Position numbers and translations under genes: made by a program | Shown here: piece by piece, positions 12,601 to 24,500 of the stretch | Numbering within the stretch: the first letter of the stretch is position 1 | Layout of the letters: the number at the start of each line of letters is the position of its first letter | DNA from: Rhyacichthys aspro | Lineage: Eukaryota > Chordata > Actinopteri > Gobiiformes > Rhyacichthyidae | NCBI GenBank assembly: GCA_036850595.1 | Contig: CM072170.1 | Coordinates: 18,327,136-18,391,135, forward strand | DNA length: 64,000 nt | Direction: 5' to 3' | Notes under the pieces: generated by a model | Seen by the model: the letters and a program-made list of their open reading frames with translations, nothing else | Told to the model about the DNA's origin: nothing | Database searches by the model: none

Positions 12601-15431
12601 TGCTTTTGTAGCCAGAACAGCCGCAACAGCTGCTCCTCCACAGCCCAACGCACTCAGCACAGGCGCAGCAGCGGGGGCCTGCTCCACTCAGATTTGGATG
12701 GTGTTTGACTAAAATCATCACAAAAACAACAGCTAACAAACATAAGACAAAACAGGAGCTCAGCTGGTTCCTGGCTCTATTTGGGGCTGTACAGGAGTCC
12801 TACAGGAGCCTGAAATGTTCTGTGGGGGGTTCATTAAATGAACTGTCTCCTACTGTGACCCAACGCAGCAGAATTAGAACATGAAATTATCATCATGCTT
12901 TCACAAATCGTAAAGCACCAGCACACTTTTAGAGGTGTTTTCTTTGTCAGCAGGGATATGAAGAGTTCCAAAATAACCACACATCCCACCCTGAGCCTCC
13001 TTCAGTTAAGACCAGAGCAGCAGTACAGTTACTAAAAGGAAGAGCTAAACACTGCTGAATATTTGTTGGATGACAAAGAATTTTTGCAATGAAAGGGATG
13101 AAAAAACACAAAATAAACTTTTCCTCAAATCTTGTTTTGTGAAAAACAGTCATAGGCCAAGAAGAAAGAATTTAGATTGCAAGCTGTTTCCTTTAAGTGC
13201 ATGTATCACACCAAGACAAATGCACAAGGGGAAGTTTATTTACTTTTGCACTTTAAATAGTTCACAACAAAACATGAATATTTGTGTCTCTACAGCAGTC
13301 CTTCATCAGTGTCTCCTGTTTACTCCTCCTGTTTCTGCAGGTTTCACGTGGAGCAGGTGGCACAAATAAAGCAGTGTCTGTTGTGAGTCAGTGTGAAGTC
13401 ATCAGTCTCGTCTCTTTTCAGTGAAGGAGACACAGAATGGCTCTTTGCATTTGTCTGTTGTCTGGTCAGAGTAAAACTCTCTGTACACACAGTGATCACA
13501 ACAGTGATCATGGAACAATCATGCCATAATCTATGTTCACATGCCTGCAAGGCCAGTAGAGGCACTGTGACCCCGACTGCCAAAACACAACAGTCATTAC
13601 ACACATGAAGAAGCAGGGGCAGGTGCAGTCCACTCTAGAATAGAATTGACTAATGTCAGTCACACACACAGACTGGGACCAGATCTGTTACCTGCAAAGG
13701 CTGGCCTCATGGTGAAGTCGTGCTCGTCGATGCTCAGCAGGTGACTGCTCTTCACTTTGCGGGTCTTAGTCCCATCCACCAACTTTTTGGACAGGGGCCT
13801 AAAACAGAGGCCACACAGAGAAACTCAGAGAAAAGTATCCCAGACCTAATGTTTTTGATTCATAGTCAAATGAGCGTTAGATTGATAAATAATCCAAATG
13901 TTATATTTGAATAATTATAAAATCTCCCATAACCCCCGGTGTCTGAGACACACACTATGTGTCTGCAGAATATGTTTTAAAATTAATTTATATTTAAACA
14001 CGTTATTACAACTACACTCTATGGTCCTATCACAAACCATGCCCCAGCTATATTGGAATAAGATGCAAAAAAAATGACAGACCACTGGGTATTCATCAGT
14101 GACCAGCCAGTGACTTTAATCTGAACATTTAACACCATTGTAATGGTGCTTAAACAGAAACATCTGTAGCCTGCAGCTGCTCAGTTTCATGTCTGTGTGA
14201 AGTGTTGGTAGAAGCTCAGAGATGCTGTATTGGTCTGATCCTGATTCCTCACAGCCCTGCCAACCAGGAGATCTCGCTCTCTTTAAGTTCTTAGACTAAA
14301 CAGACTAACCTAACACTGGTTCTGGAGTCTCTTAAATATAGGCATATTTCTAAACAAAGAATTTGGGGGTAGTGTAAAGTTATAATACATTAAAAAGCTT
14401 CTTGTTTTAAGTAGTTCCAGAGCAACTCCAGAACAAAGAAAGAAGAGCCCTGATACCTTTTCGATGCTGGTCAGAAACCTAAACTGAGTCTGTCCTGAGA
14501 GAGTGGGCTACAGCTGTGCCAACATTTTACTGCATTTAGCTCCTGGCTCACACTGACGGCTCTGAGACATGTGCTGCTTCATGAGGCTGGTGTCGCTCTG
14601 GACTGAGGTGGCTGGCCCATGAACAAGTTTAGAATATCTCGGTGTACTTTTTTTGACAAACATGATTCCTCTTCACATGAAAACTGTCTCAGTTTCACTT
14701 CAAGTCCAGTCAACAACAAAAAAAACAAAACAACCTGAGCCAAAAACCTAGACTAAAAAGAACTTTTAAAAAACGTTTACGCTCAAATTGATAAACCACA
14801 GGGCGCTGAACAGTCTATTATCACACAAACCTAACCAGAGACCAAGCTGCTCTGTGACAAAAGACCCTAAAACAGCGTTTCACACCAAGGCGCGTCCTCG
14901 GAGAGAAGAGCTCTCTTTACGCACGGCTTCGCTCCAAGAAAAAAGGCGCAGACGGTGAGGAGACGCAGAACGGGAGCATCTGAAGCTACAGTGTGAGGGA
15001 CATGTCCTCGCTTCTGAACATGGTTTTGGAAATGACCTGAGGTGAAATGCACCCTTCAACCACTCACATCACTTCACCTACTGCAAGGGATCCGCTCGTG
15101 CGGTCCACTAACTCGAAGATGCGTCTACGAGTGCAATGCTTCATTTGTTGCGCTTAGTTAACGGTAAAGTTGCTGGGGAAAAAACGATATTTTGACTTGG
15201 ATCTAACCGCTCACATGTGGTCGATTGTTCTTCGTTGCGTCGTTCCAGTGAAAAGGCAGATCAGATGCAGTAAGGCTCAGTGAGTAAGAAGGAATCATGC
15301 TGGACTTACGTGCCGGGTTTGTGGCTCTCGGCGGGCGCAGACCAGCGCTTGTTCCTGCCCCGGTCTTTCCTGCAGTCCGCGGCCAGGACCAGGACCAGGA
15401 GCAGAAGCAGGGGCGCGGCGTACGGCTGCAT
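504..15431 (-). CDS. gabrr2: GABA-A receptor subunit rho-2 (5' part, 7 coding exons; gene continues past left edge)
   Basis: This is a Cys-loop ligand-gated chloride channel subunit of the rho (GABA-C) class, which acts in the plasma membrane of retinal and other neurons. Seven exons join in frame as 15431-15310, 13798-13692, 9061-8994, 3270-3047, 2301-2219, 1596-1456 and 656-504, giving 898 nt (299 codons plus one base). The product has a signal peptide (residues 1-18), a basic linker, an extracellular ligand-binding domain, a Cys-loop with 13 residues between Cys181 and Cys195, and TM1 at about 263-288. TM2-TM4 and the intracellular loop lie beyond position 1. Rho-2 is preferred over rho-1 because segments such as NKSMTFDG, VFPDGHVLYS and IQKFHTTSRLAFYSSTG match my recollection of human GABRR2, and because ube2j1 is the upstream neighbour, as in human. 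All splice sites are GT..AG. A teleost a/b ohnologue cannot be assigned. Confidence 0.93.
1456..1596 (-). CDS. gabrr2: gabrr2 coding exon 6
   Basis: The exon encodes YAYTDEDLMLYWKSGDESL followed by the loop C region ending in LAFYSSTG, just before TM1. The acceptor is GTGCAG and the donor GTACAG. It is in frame with both neighbouring exons. Confidence 0.95.
2219..2301 (-). CDS. gabrr2: gabrr2 coding exon 5 (Cys-loop)
   Basis: The exon encodes the signature Cys-loop CNMDFSRFPLDSQTC, with the FPLD core and two cysteines 14 positions apart. The donor is GTAAGT and the acceptor ends CCTCAG. The last base splits the Tyr codon completed by exon 6. Confidence 0.95.
3047..3270 (-). CDS. gabrr2: gabrr2 coding exon 4
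   Basis: This 224-nt exon encodes the core of the extracellular domain, including YLRHYWRDERLSF, the KKIWVPD motif and HSKRSFIHDTTTDNIMLRV. These segments contain agonist-pocket loops in this family. The acceptor is TTCTCAG. The donor is GTCAGA, weaker than the others but fixed by the reading frame and by exon 5. Confidence 0.95.
4337..6044. mobile_element. Tc1/mariner-like non-autonomous DNA transposon, copy A
   Basis: The left end reads TAGTTTTTCACAATCACTAA. The right end contains TTAGCAAATGTGAAAAACTGTA, which is its approximate inverse complement, giving terminal inverted repeats of about 25 bp with TA at the borders. A second copy with the same ends lies at about 11278-11912. A shared internal block, including TTCTGTTGTCAAAA and AGCACTCTACAGAGCAAAAC, occurs near 4440 and near 11416. 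No transposase frame was recognised. An unrelated segment from about 5145 to 5540 may be a nested insertion. Confidence 0.6.
6790..7770. repeat. Probable dispersed teleost repeat, family not determined
   Basis: The block contains phrases that I associate with interspersed repeats in fish genomes: a GTAACTTGCGTAACCCC start, a GAGAGAGATGTCTCTCTATG hairpin-like phrase and a repeated CTATGGGATATG at about 6852 and 7122. No coding capacity was recognised. The boundaries are approximate, and the assignment rests on memory of similar sequences. Confidence 0.35.
8994..9061 (-). CDS. gabrr2: gabrr2 coding exon 3
   Basis: This 68-nt exon encodes PAVPVGVDVQVESLDSISEV, the first strand region of the Cys-loop receptor ligand-binding domain and near-invariant among rho subunits. 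The donor is GTGAGT and the acceptor ends GTGCAG. Confidence 0.95.
9062..13691 (-). other. gabrr2 intron 2
   Basis: This 4.6-kb AT-rich intron contains one identifiable element, mariner-like copy B (about 11278-11912). The remaining sequence shows several short open frames on both strands (for example 12304-12687), none with a recognisable domain or splice context. Confidence 0.6.
11278..11912. mobile_element. Tc1/mariner-like non-autonomous DNA transposon, copy B
   Basis: This shorter (~635 bp) relative of the element at 4337-6044 is in the same orientation. The left end reads AAGTTTGTCACGATAGCTAA and the right end TTTTAGCAACTGTGAACAAC followed by TGTAA, imperfect inverses of each other. 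The shared subterminal block begins near 11398. It looks like an internally deleted, MITE-type derivative. Confidence 0.6.
13692..13798 (-). CDS. gabrr2: gabrr2 coding exon 2
   Basis: The exon encodes the basic N-terminal linker and the conserved rho motif DEHDFTMRPAF. The acceptor is TTTTAG and the donor is GTAA. Its length of 107 nt joins exon 1 (phase 2) to exon 3 (phase 1) without a break. Confidence 0.9.
13799..15309 (-). other. gabrr2 intron 1
   Basis: AT-rich intron of 1.5 kb between the signal-peptide exon and exon 2. I see no repeat, RNA gene or conserved element in it. Confidence 0.6.
15310..15431 (-). CDS. gabrr2: gabrr2 coding exon 1 (signal peptide)
   Basis: The ATG is at 15431-15429. 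It opens a short hydrophobic stretch of Leu and Val, then a basic segment rich in Arg and Lys, as expected for a rho-subunit signal peptide and N-terminal extension. The exon ends in a consensus GTAAGT donor (15309-15304), leaving two bases of a split codon. The surrounding DNA is GC-rich compared with the rest of the window, consistent with a 5' gene end. Confidence 0.85.
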
Positions 15432-18250
15432 CACGAGCTCAGGGTCCGGCAGTGAGCACAGAGCGCGGCCACAGGAGGCATGTTCCCGCTGCGGGCTGGA
15501 GCTGAGGCTGGGATCACATAGATTCACACTGACACGCGGAGAGGATGTGAGCTCTGATTGGTCTCTTGACTCCCCCTCGCGCGCAGCATCAGCGCCAACT
15601 AAGACGCACCACAGCCAGGACATGTGATATTTGGGGCTGTCTGAGTCTTTATCCCGCGGAAAGTCTGCAGTGAGGCTGGAGCAGATCCATACGGTGTACT
15701 TAGTGTTTACAAAACCTCATTGTGATAAAGATTTTCTCTGAAGGGCACCGGGAAGGGTGGCCCCAGAATGTGTTCACTTTATGCCAATTCTTTCTCTCAA
15801 ACTGAACCCATGAGAAGAGGCTTAAAATGAACGATGCTGATGTTTAGTTTGATTGTCTAAAAAAATGCATGGAATGATTTATGCATGGAATGCCTATGGC
15901 CTTGACAAATGTATCATACAATAGTATGATACTTCTTTAACAATCCTTTTTACACAGTTGTTTGAGAGTGCAGTTTGTGTCTCAGGGGTAGTTCAGTTGT
16001 TGGTGTCCCAGGGCACTTAGCTTTGATGACCTTCATTATTCCTTCTCTTCTGCATTGTCCCGTTGGGGGTCTCAGGTGACTGGAGCCTATCCCAGCAGCT
16101 TTGGGCCTGAGGCTGGGTACACCCTGGACAGTGGCCAGTTAGTCGCAGGGCTGACAACTTCAGTTCTCCATCCACTTATACAGAGGTGGGTCATAGGGGC
16201 AGCAGTCTAAACAGAGATGTGAAGAATTCTCTCTCTAGCTACTCCTTCTCTTTCGGGGAATACAGAGGTGTACCTATGCCAGCCGAGTGTCCTGGACAAA
16301 CAAACTACCTAGGAACATTGTCTGCAACAAACATATCTTCTGCATACTAGACATAGTCATATTGTTTGGCTTGATTGACTTCTCATTTGTTAGTTGTTAC
16401 AGGCTGATTGCGAAGTGAAGACATAAGAACTGCTTCATCCTAAAACCTGTGCACTTTCACTGCCTGAAAATAAGATTTAATACAACTAATACATAGTAAT
16501 TTAATTGTCATTCAGAGTTAAATGTCATTCCTTGGTTGGTTTTAGTTAGCCTTTGTTTAATCATGAAAAATGCTAAATAAAAAATCAAATAATATACAGA
16601 TTTGAAATAAAGTGTAACTGTTGCTGATGTGAAAGTGCACTGGGGTCTGGTCTGGACCTGGTCCAGAGTCCACCGGCTGGAGACCCCGGGTTCAGACGCC
16701 ATTACACCTTTAGTGGAGTGTCGTAATGTTTGTGTATTTGGACAGTCACTATGACTTAAATATTTGAATGTAAGTAATAGTTAAAGGAGTGTGAGCAGGT
16801 GTAGATTCCTATTTATTCAAAATGCTTTATTATTACGTTTTATTAATCATAACAGTACAACTTCTTGTGAGATTGAGCAGTGGAAACAGTTTGTTCTGTT
16901 TGGGTCCAGGCCCTGTCCACACCTGGCACGTGTTTCTGTGTCTGAGCTGTTTACAATAGTGACACTGTGGATCTGACTGATCTTCATGCTTTGACTGAGC
17001 AACAGGCACGGTTTGGTTTGAGTAACTTCTGAAGAGGCTGGTGTCTGACTGCAGTGCAGGAAAGAGGCGGTTCCTACAACGGTGACAAGCATTACACAAG
17101 TCAGAATACACAGAGATACAGCATAAATCATACGACAACTTTAAGATGTCGATGTGTTACCATTAACTCAATGAAAGAGATGTAAAGTGGTGTGAGAGGC
17201 TGTGAAGATTGTTTCCACTTCATTCACAGACTTCTAATCTCCAAACAGAAAAATCCACAGCTCCACCTGTTTCTCCATTTTAGAAACTCACTGGTTCTAC
17301 TCATGACAAAATCCTACCACTGTGTTTACATCCAAAGCTTAGTTGGGATACATTTAAAGCTAATTAGGCCATTTAACTGTACAACTGTTTATTTTACATG
17401 CTCTGTGACTGGCCCTCGGTTTCAAACAATGTAGACAACAATTTAAGAGTTTTTAACTCAAAACACAACGAACACTCTGTACCCACTTGTTTTGGACCCT
17501 TCAATACCCTTTTGACAGAGCCCCTTTAAAAGTGTACCCTTTTGACAGAGCAACCCGGCCCCCACTGTGCTGCAGCAGTGGAAACTCGCCGAATCTTTCA
17601 ATCCTAGGACTTCAGGGATTGACTGGTGGCAGGACAACATGGTCACAGAGGTACAACACAGCACTGTTGACATCTGTGTTATAAAAAATTAAAATCTAAA
17701 ACTAGAGGAATAAAATAATTTTGTATGATTTGGTGCAAGCCTTGAGTTCATTAGAAACTACAGATATTTACAGTTGAAGATGTCAGTGATAACACAAAAG
17801 TGCAAAAGAAGTACAGACTGATGCTATAAGGAAAAAATACAGTGTCACTGTTCTAGCAGGTTTCTTATGATAGATGCAAAATGTGAAGAATAAAAACCTT
17901 GATACCAAGTGTGAACAGGTCCTGGAACAGGTCCTCTGTATGAGGAGCTTTAGGTTTGAAAATTTACGATAAACATCATTTAATTAGCAGTTGTTGACCT
18001 ATTATATTACAATTTGGATTAAATAATGGGGGTAAGGCGCACTCAGCAGACAGACGACCGAAGAAATAAAAAGAGCTGTGGTGGCCACTCTTAAAACAAA
18101 TAAAGCTTTGTGTTCTCAAAATTAAAGTAGAGTAAAAATGATGTTAAAAGAAAGGCTGGAGGCAAGTGATGCAGGAATAAGCCCCGTCCCTTGGCAGACC
18201 CTGTTAGAAGAGGCAGGGCCAGTGTAGTTCTGTCAGGGGGGGCGCTGTGG
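15432..18250. other. gabrr2 5' flank and gabrr2-ube2j1 spacer
   Basis: The first ~200 bp (15432-15650) are GC-rich and CpG-containing, and presumably hold the gabrr2 5' UTR and core promoter. The rest is AT-rich spacer down to the ube2j1 stop codon. It contains a LINE/SINE-like fragment at about 16020-16165 and the ube2j1 3' UTR next to 18250. No gene was found. Confidence 0.6.
16020..16165 (+). repeat. Degenerate LINE 3'-end/SINE-like fragment
   Basis: The phrases GACTGGAGCCTATCCCAGCA and GGGTACACCCTGGACAGTGG followed by CAGTTAGTCGCAGGGC match the remembered consensus of a very common teleost non-LTR tail. In that consensus the order is 'gctggagcctatcccagc ... ggtacaccctggac ... catcgcagggc'. 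Family and exact ends are not determined. Confidence 0.55.
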
Positions 18251-18520
18251 TCACAGGTCAAAGTCCAACTTGTAGTCCTGAGCCAGGTAGATCCTGCGGA
18301 AGATGAGCGCAGCCAGAGCCAGAGTAAGCAGCACGATGAGGACAGCTGATCCGGTGTGGCTCTCGGGGGGAGGCTGTGGCGCAGTGAAGGCCCGGCCTGA
18401 CTCTCTGTGGGCCTGTCGGCTCTGCTGCTGGGCCCTCCGTTGGCGAGGGCTCAGTGGCCGACCAGGGGTCGTGGCAGGAGCTGGAGGTGCATCTGCTCTG
18501 GCCCCTGAAGAGGTATCTGT
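18251..18520 (-). CDS. ube2j1: ube2j1 coding exon 8 (tail anchor, stop)
   Basis: The final exon encodes LSPRQRRAQQQSRQAHRESG, a proline-rich stretch, and the C-terminal anchor SAVLIVLLTLALAALIFRRI with the short lumenal tail YLAQDYKLDFDL. The stop TGA is at 18253-18251. The acceptor ends TTCACAG. Confidence 0.97.
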   Translation of the reverse strand, partial: TDTSSGARADAPPAPATTPGRPLSPRQRRAQQQSRQAHRESGRAFTAPQPPPESHTGSAVLIVLLTLALAALIFRRIYLAQDYKLDFDL

Positions 18521-21500
18521 CTGTGAACCACACACAATATACAATCAGCCATTTACTACAGTGGTTCTTGTCCACAATAATGAAAACACTACATTACAGT
18601 CATTTATACTTCAGTCATTGCAAAAACACAATTAAAATGATTTTAATTTAATGATTTTAAGTGGTAACAGGTAAAAATTTTGCATGGGATATATTTGAGG
18701 GCACAGAGACACCACAGTAACTTGAATTACAACTATTTGTGAAAAATTCAAAGAGAAATGTCAGCCGCATAACTGTGGAGGAATATTGAAGAGATGTGAA
18801 CAGACAAATGTTTTATTAAACCTGTAAGACTGCGTTGCTTGACCTGTGACATTCTGAATGACATTCTGTATAAAATACAAAATTGCAAATCAAAGAATGT
18901 AAAATAGAAGTGCATCACATTCTGAAGCTTATCTTTTTGGGGCATGAGGGAATTTGATCTAACAGTGCCATAATGTTAAAACCATTGTCACACATTGTAC
19001 AGACAGCATTAACACTCCACAGCAGGGCTGTTTTCAGGCACACTTTCCAGACGCCACTTCACAGATTACAAAGTAAGGAATGAGCCTTTTTAAAGGCCCA
19101 TCAGCATTTGACAAACATCTAAATACTCGAAGACAGTACTATGAACTGTAGTGTATTACACCATATCAAACATATGCTGCATTTTAAATTAACTCCCTTT
19201 GAGGTTGAGTTATGATGTTCCACAGTCTTAGTTTAGGGCGGTATGATCAGAAAACAGTAATAAATCGGTAACTATTTCACCCACAGCTGAGGAAAGCCTA
19301 ACATTGTCCATTTTCAATGTCCAGACCCACTCACAGAAGATACAGTCTTCAATTTCAATTCCAATCAAAAAGTTAACTTGCAAAAGTAACTGGATATGGT
19401 TGGCTGAATGTTTAAATACAAAAAAATGTATAGAATAACTTAAACTTAATGAAAAATTTTTTTTTATTAAATTAAACAGTAAACTATACTAACTAACACT
19501 AAACAAACAAATCCAGGATAGCTTTGTCTAGTGCTGTAGAGTACTAATGTTCAGTGACTTGTCGGCTGAAAAAAACCCCCAAAACCCTAAAAACTAAATG
19601 AAACGTGTGGACAAATGGGACAAAGTGACCTAAACCTGCTTTGTTACTCTCATTTCGAGCTGCTCAATACCATAGTCAGGCTCTCAAATAACATACTCAG
19701 TAAGCAGCTGATAGAGACTGGTAACTGGTCTGTAACGTGGCTATTTAACTCTTCTGACTTTTTCCACAGATTCAAAAAAGAAAAAGAAGTAGTAAACAAA
19801 AGAATTGTAGTAAGAACTGTACTAATATCAATTTGAGAATAACTCATTAAAAAGCTAAGATGGTAATAATGTCAGATGTGACAGCTTTGTGAAAAGAGGC
19901 CTGTAGTGTGGTATGATTAGTTGCTGTGGCTGTTCTGAACCCACCTGTTCCTGTGGGGGGTGATCCAGAGTTTCCTGGGCTGCAGTCTCAGTCTCAGAAG
20001 CATCCTTCAGGGCTGGAGTGGGAGGCTCACTCTCACTGGCCTGTCTGGATAAACTGGACTCTGCCTGTAGGACATGGAGCAAACATCAGCTACAGATTTA
20101 TTCTGAGGCTTTTCAAACCAAGGTCAGCAGCAGCACTACAGCCTCCATCTGAATAGTCTCACAGTCTTCTCCCAAAGTCAATACAACACCTTCAAAGAGG
20201 TTTATCAGTTTTCAATAGGATTCAGAAAACATTTTATTTATTTATTTTTCTGCCAACTGATATTTTTCATCTACTACTACTTCAAAGTAAGAAAACTCTG
20301 GTTCAGTCTTTGGAGAGTGTGGCTCAGAGCCCAATAAGATTAATGAACAATATCACAATTGCTCACAATTCAGGTTTCTGTGAGATTTTGTGCCTGTTGT
20401 TACTACAACCTAGAGTTGTGCATTTTTGCTTTTATAATAATAATTATGCCAGGGGGCCTCATGTTTTTAGATTGTCTCTCTCCTTACTTCACATGGTGTA
20501 ATGTAAATAGTTTATGTAAATGTGACATGATTCACATCGGTTACACAGTTTCTCAAAGGCGATGTCAGTCTCAGGATGCAGTACTCTCTGTTTCCTCTCG
20601 GGGCTCCACGTCTGACTAAACCAGACCTGGGCATTTTAAGGCCCGGGGCCACATCAGGCCTCAACCCACCCCTGTTCGGCCCTCATGAAGCTTGTGTCAG
20701 AAAAGGAATTAATCCAAGAGTGTAGTGTAGTATTTTGAACGCACTCAAAGACTCTTTGCCAAATAGTGTACTATACCAAGCCAGGTTTTAGAGCAATAAG
20801 TTTAAAACTTATATGTGTTTTTATTGAGCGTGAGTTCACTGTGTTGCCCCGGCCCTCCACAAGAATCTCAGGTTCTAATGTGGCCTTTGGAGAAAAATAA
20901 TTGCCCACCCCTGGACTAAACTGTGAATCAAACCTGATACATGGGGCAGGCAGTGTTGTACCTTGAAGCTGATTTGCTGAGCCAGTTCTTGGGCCTTGTG
21001 AACGTCACTGTTCTGGCTGCTGTTGGGGGACAGCGTCAGGAGGGCCGAGCGCATGGAGCAGCCACACGTCTCACAGCAGAAGTCCTGGGACCTACAGCAC
21101 AGCAATAGCATACATTTTCAATCTATTTTGGAGACATAATAGGAATTGTAAACAAACGTGTAGTGACTTGTGATTGTGATGATTAAAGTAGGAAAGCACA
21201 TTTCTATCTGTACTTACATGTAGCTGCTGTGCATACACTGAGACAGTTAAAGTAACATCTCATAATAAATACAAAACAGTAACAAGAACTGCATGCAAAA
21301 AAAAGTTTCACAAATGTGCTGCATGATATCAAGAAGACATGCATTATGAGAATTTATTTTTGATATTGACATTGGTGCTGTAATATTAATCAAAAGAAAC
21401 ATTATAACACAATATACAATAAGTTAGTACACTGCACAGTCCTGATCAGAACACTGACACACAGAGTCACTTACTGCTATCATGAAAAATACACTGCATT

Positions 21501-24500
21501 ACAGAGGTTTGTGTGGCTCTATGGAAGCAGCTACAGCAGTGGTCTGTGAGCTGTTGAGAAGGACACTTAGCTTGTGTAAAACAAAGGGTAAACTGTATGT
21601 GGAACAGCAGATCATGAGAGAAGTGCATCTGAGTGGACAGACTTGGATACAAAACATGATTAAACGGTGAGGTTAAATGTAAGGGGATAAGCTAGGACTT
21701 TTTAGGTATCACATCATTTGCATGGCACAGTCAATATTCCAGTACTCCTGCAGTGGTCATGTAACTGGAATGTGACAGCTTCAACAGAGAGTGGATGTTT
21801 CCAAAAGCAGACAGCTTTCACTGGGGTTGGTGGATGTTAGACGCCTTGAGGGTCTAAAAGCTCAGAGAGAAGTGGGGGTCTGATGGTGAAGTTTCAGATC
21901 AAATGATAATGTGACATGACAAGCATGACAAACATGACATTATGGTTTCATTTTACACAAACACAGTTCTACATTTTGATATATTTCATAACATACATTA
22001 TAAATCGATCAGCAATAATGCAGAAACTGATAAAAAGAAAAACACAAATAAAGGAGTATCCAGTACATACATTTATACAAACATTACAAGCAATGCCTAA
22101 CAAGGTTTATGGCTTTGATCCATTTATAGATCTGGTCTGTGGTTTGAAGCTGCATTATTTAAACTATGATATGCAATAAAATATGACAATATGACTAACA
22201 ATATCTGAATTTTCCATTAGAAAAGGTGTTTAGAATTGAAATAAAACATAATACGAATGTGAGGCTCTGAATTACAAAGTTTACACTGGCACTTACTCAG
22301 GGTGAGTTCATCCCAAAAGCAACACAAGCTTGTGTCTAAAGCAACACAAGCCATTAAAGCAACCAGCTTGATTTTCTTACACATTCAATTGCTAATACAA
22401 TCATTATAGCAGCAGTCATATAGATTTTGCAGCTGTTGATATTGTTTATTGTATGATTTTGTTTATTGTTTAGTCTGGCTATGGCTGCTCAATAACAGGA
22501 AAACATGCAGATAATGGTTGAATATTGTACTATTTGAATTTTCATCTGCACAAGGTTTTAATTGTACTAAAATACATACAAACATAGATAAATACAGGAC
22601 TTTGGACTAAGTTCCACTCATTGGTCTTATCCCTTGTCTGCCTTTTTATTTGATAAAAAGCTCAGCATGAAAGGTAAATTTCCAGCACATGGAATACAGA
22701 TGTTGATGCAGGCTTGAGCAATACAGCTGACATTCACATTTTCACAAAAAACAGCAAAGTGAAAAAGTTTGGCTAAAAGAGGCCAGATTACCTTGAAATG
22801 TTGTATGAACCTCAGAAAGCCAAGTGGCCTAACACTTATTTCATATTCAGATTTGAACTGGTTGCTGTGGGTCTGCCCACTGCACATCAAACAAGTTAAC
22901 TTATAATTTTACTGAGTTGAGTGATGAACTCAGCAAAGGCTTTTCATCAGGGACAGACACAGATAACAGCCTCTTCCTGTCTCTCAGCTCATGTGCTAAT
23001 GAAACAGCAGCACAGCTGTTAATAGAAAAACCACTTTGGCCGGATTCTCTGCTCTCTGGCCTTAAGCTGGTCTCTCTCAGGGAAATGCAGTGTGAATGAG
23101 AAACATGCCCACTCCTGCCTCCTCCAGAGACTGGTTCATTTGGCCAGAATGCAAAGTTCTCATGGAAAGCCCTAGATTTGCACAGAGGAATACTTGAGTT
23201 TTTATTTAATTCTCAGAAGCATGTTAGGTTAGGTGACAAGGTGGATTATATAATGATAGCAGTGACTATGTGTATATACTCCACATCCAGATTAATTTAG
23301 TTTCACCCGGTTAGTACCACCAGGGTTAATTACAAGTTTGTCTTCCACACTCCATGCTATTACCTCTTCTATAAATAATGACTCACACAAAGCTACCTTT
23401 TGAAAATGTGAATGAAATCTGCAGCTCACCTCTCTAAATTCCAAACACAGTTTCACAATGACAACAGATGGAATGGGCCAGAGTCTGAAGATACTCAAGT
23501 AAAAGTGTCAATGACTGCACATATTGTGGTAGCCTCAAAGCTGTAGTGAAGGCAGTGGTGGGTAAAGTCACACCACAACAGAGTACATCTAAGAATCACA
23601 TAGAGTATAATGAGAGGGCAGTCTATAGTGGTCATCCTTTCTGTTTTATATCCAGTCCCTTTCAGCCTTTTTAAAACAACCAGAAAAAAATGAATTCCTC
23701 CTTTGGTGTATGTTCCAGTGTATTTTAATGCCTACCTCCATTAGTTACACAGCTACTGTAATGTCACACATGGAGTTCTTTAGGAAAGTGACATTTTCAT
23801 ACAATCATATAAAGTGTCACACATGCTGAGTAAACTTAAAAAAGGTATAATCAGCCAAATCTTACTTTTTGGCAAGAGCTCTCCTCTCCTCTGGGGTGTA
23901 ATCAAGAGATCCTATTGCTCCCTCCCCCTTTGTAGGCATAAATCCAATGATGGCTAGAAGGGCAGTCCGAACTGGAAATGAAAATGAGGAGAAAAACACC
24001 AATCAGGATAAAAATGTTGTAAATTCTGGTAAATTTTACATACGAGGTTCAAAGAAGGTCAAATCAAATCAAAACTTGCATATATTACGTTGTCATGTTC
24101 GGTTCTAGTGTTACATAATGTTTTGTTTCAGAGACTGAGCCTGGATTTACTCCAGCCTCAGCAACAACATCCACTATGTGTTTGTACTCACAAACTGTCC
24201 AGCTGCTTCACAATATGCTCAGGGTCAGAGGTCATGTCTCGTCTGTGCTGGGGCGCTTTACTTTACCAAATGCTACACAGTGAACTATTTCGAATGCCAA
24301 TGTTCAAATGAAGCAGTAAGTTCTAATTTTGGTCCAGTACTTCATATATTAAATGACACAGTCAGTGTGTTAGGCAGATGCAGTTTTTTAGAACTGACTA
24401 TGTATGTATGTATGGTCTTGGTGGGATGTAGTTAAAACCGTACACCAAGAGACTCCTAGATTATGGGGAACACAACAGAGCGGACTCCTCAGAGGCTTTC

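Noticed and set aside
12304..12712. Overlapping open frames on both strands (127 and 84 codons)
   Set aside because: Alanine-rich, mutually overlapping, inside gabrr2 intron 2; no domain or conserved motif.
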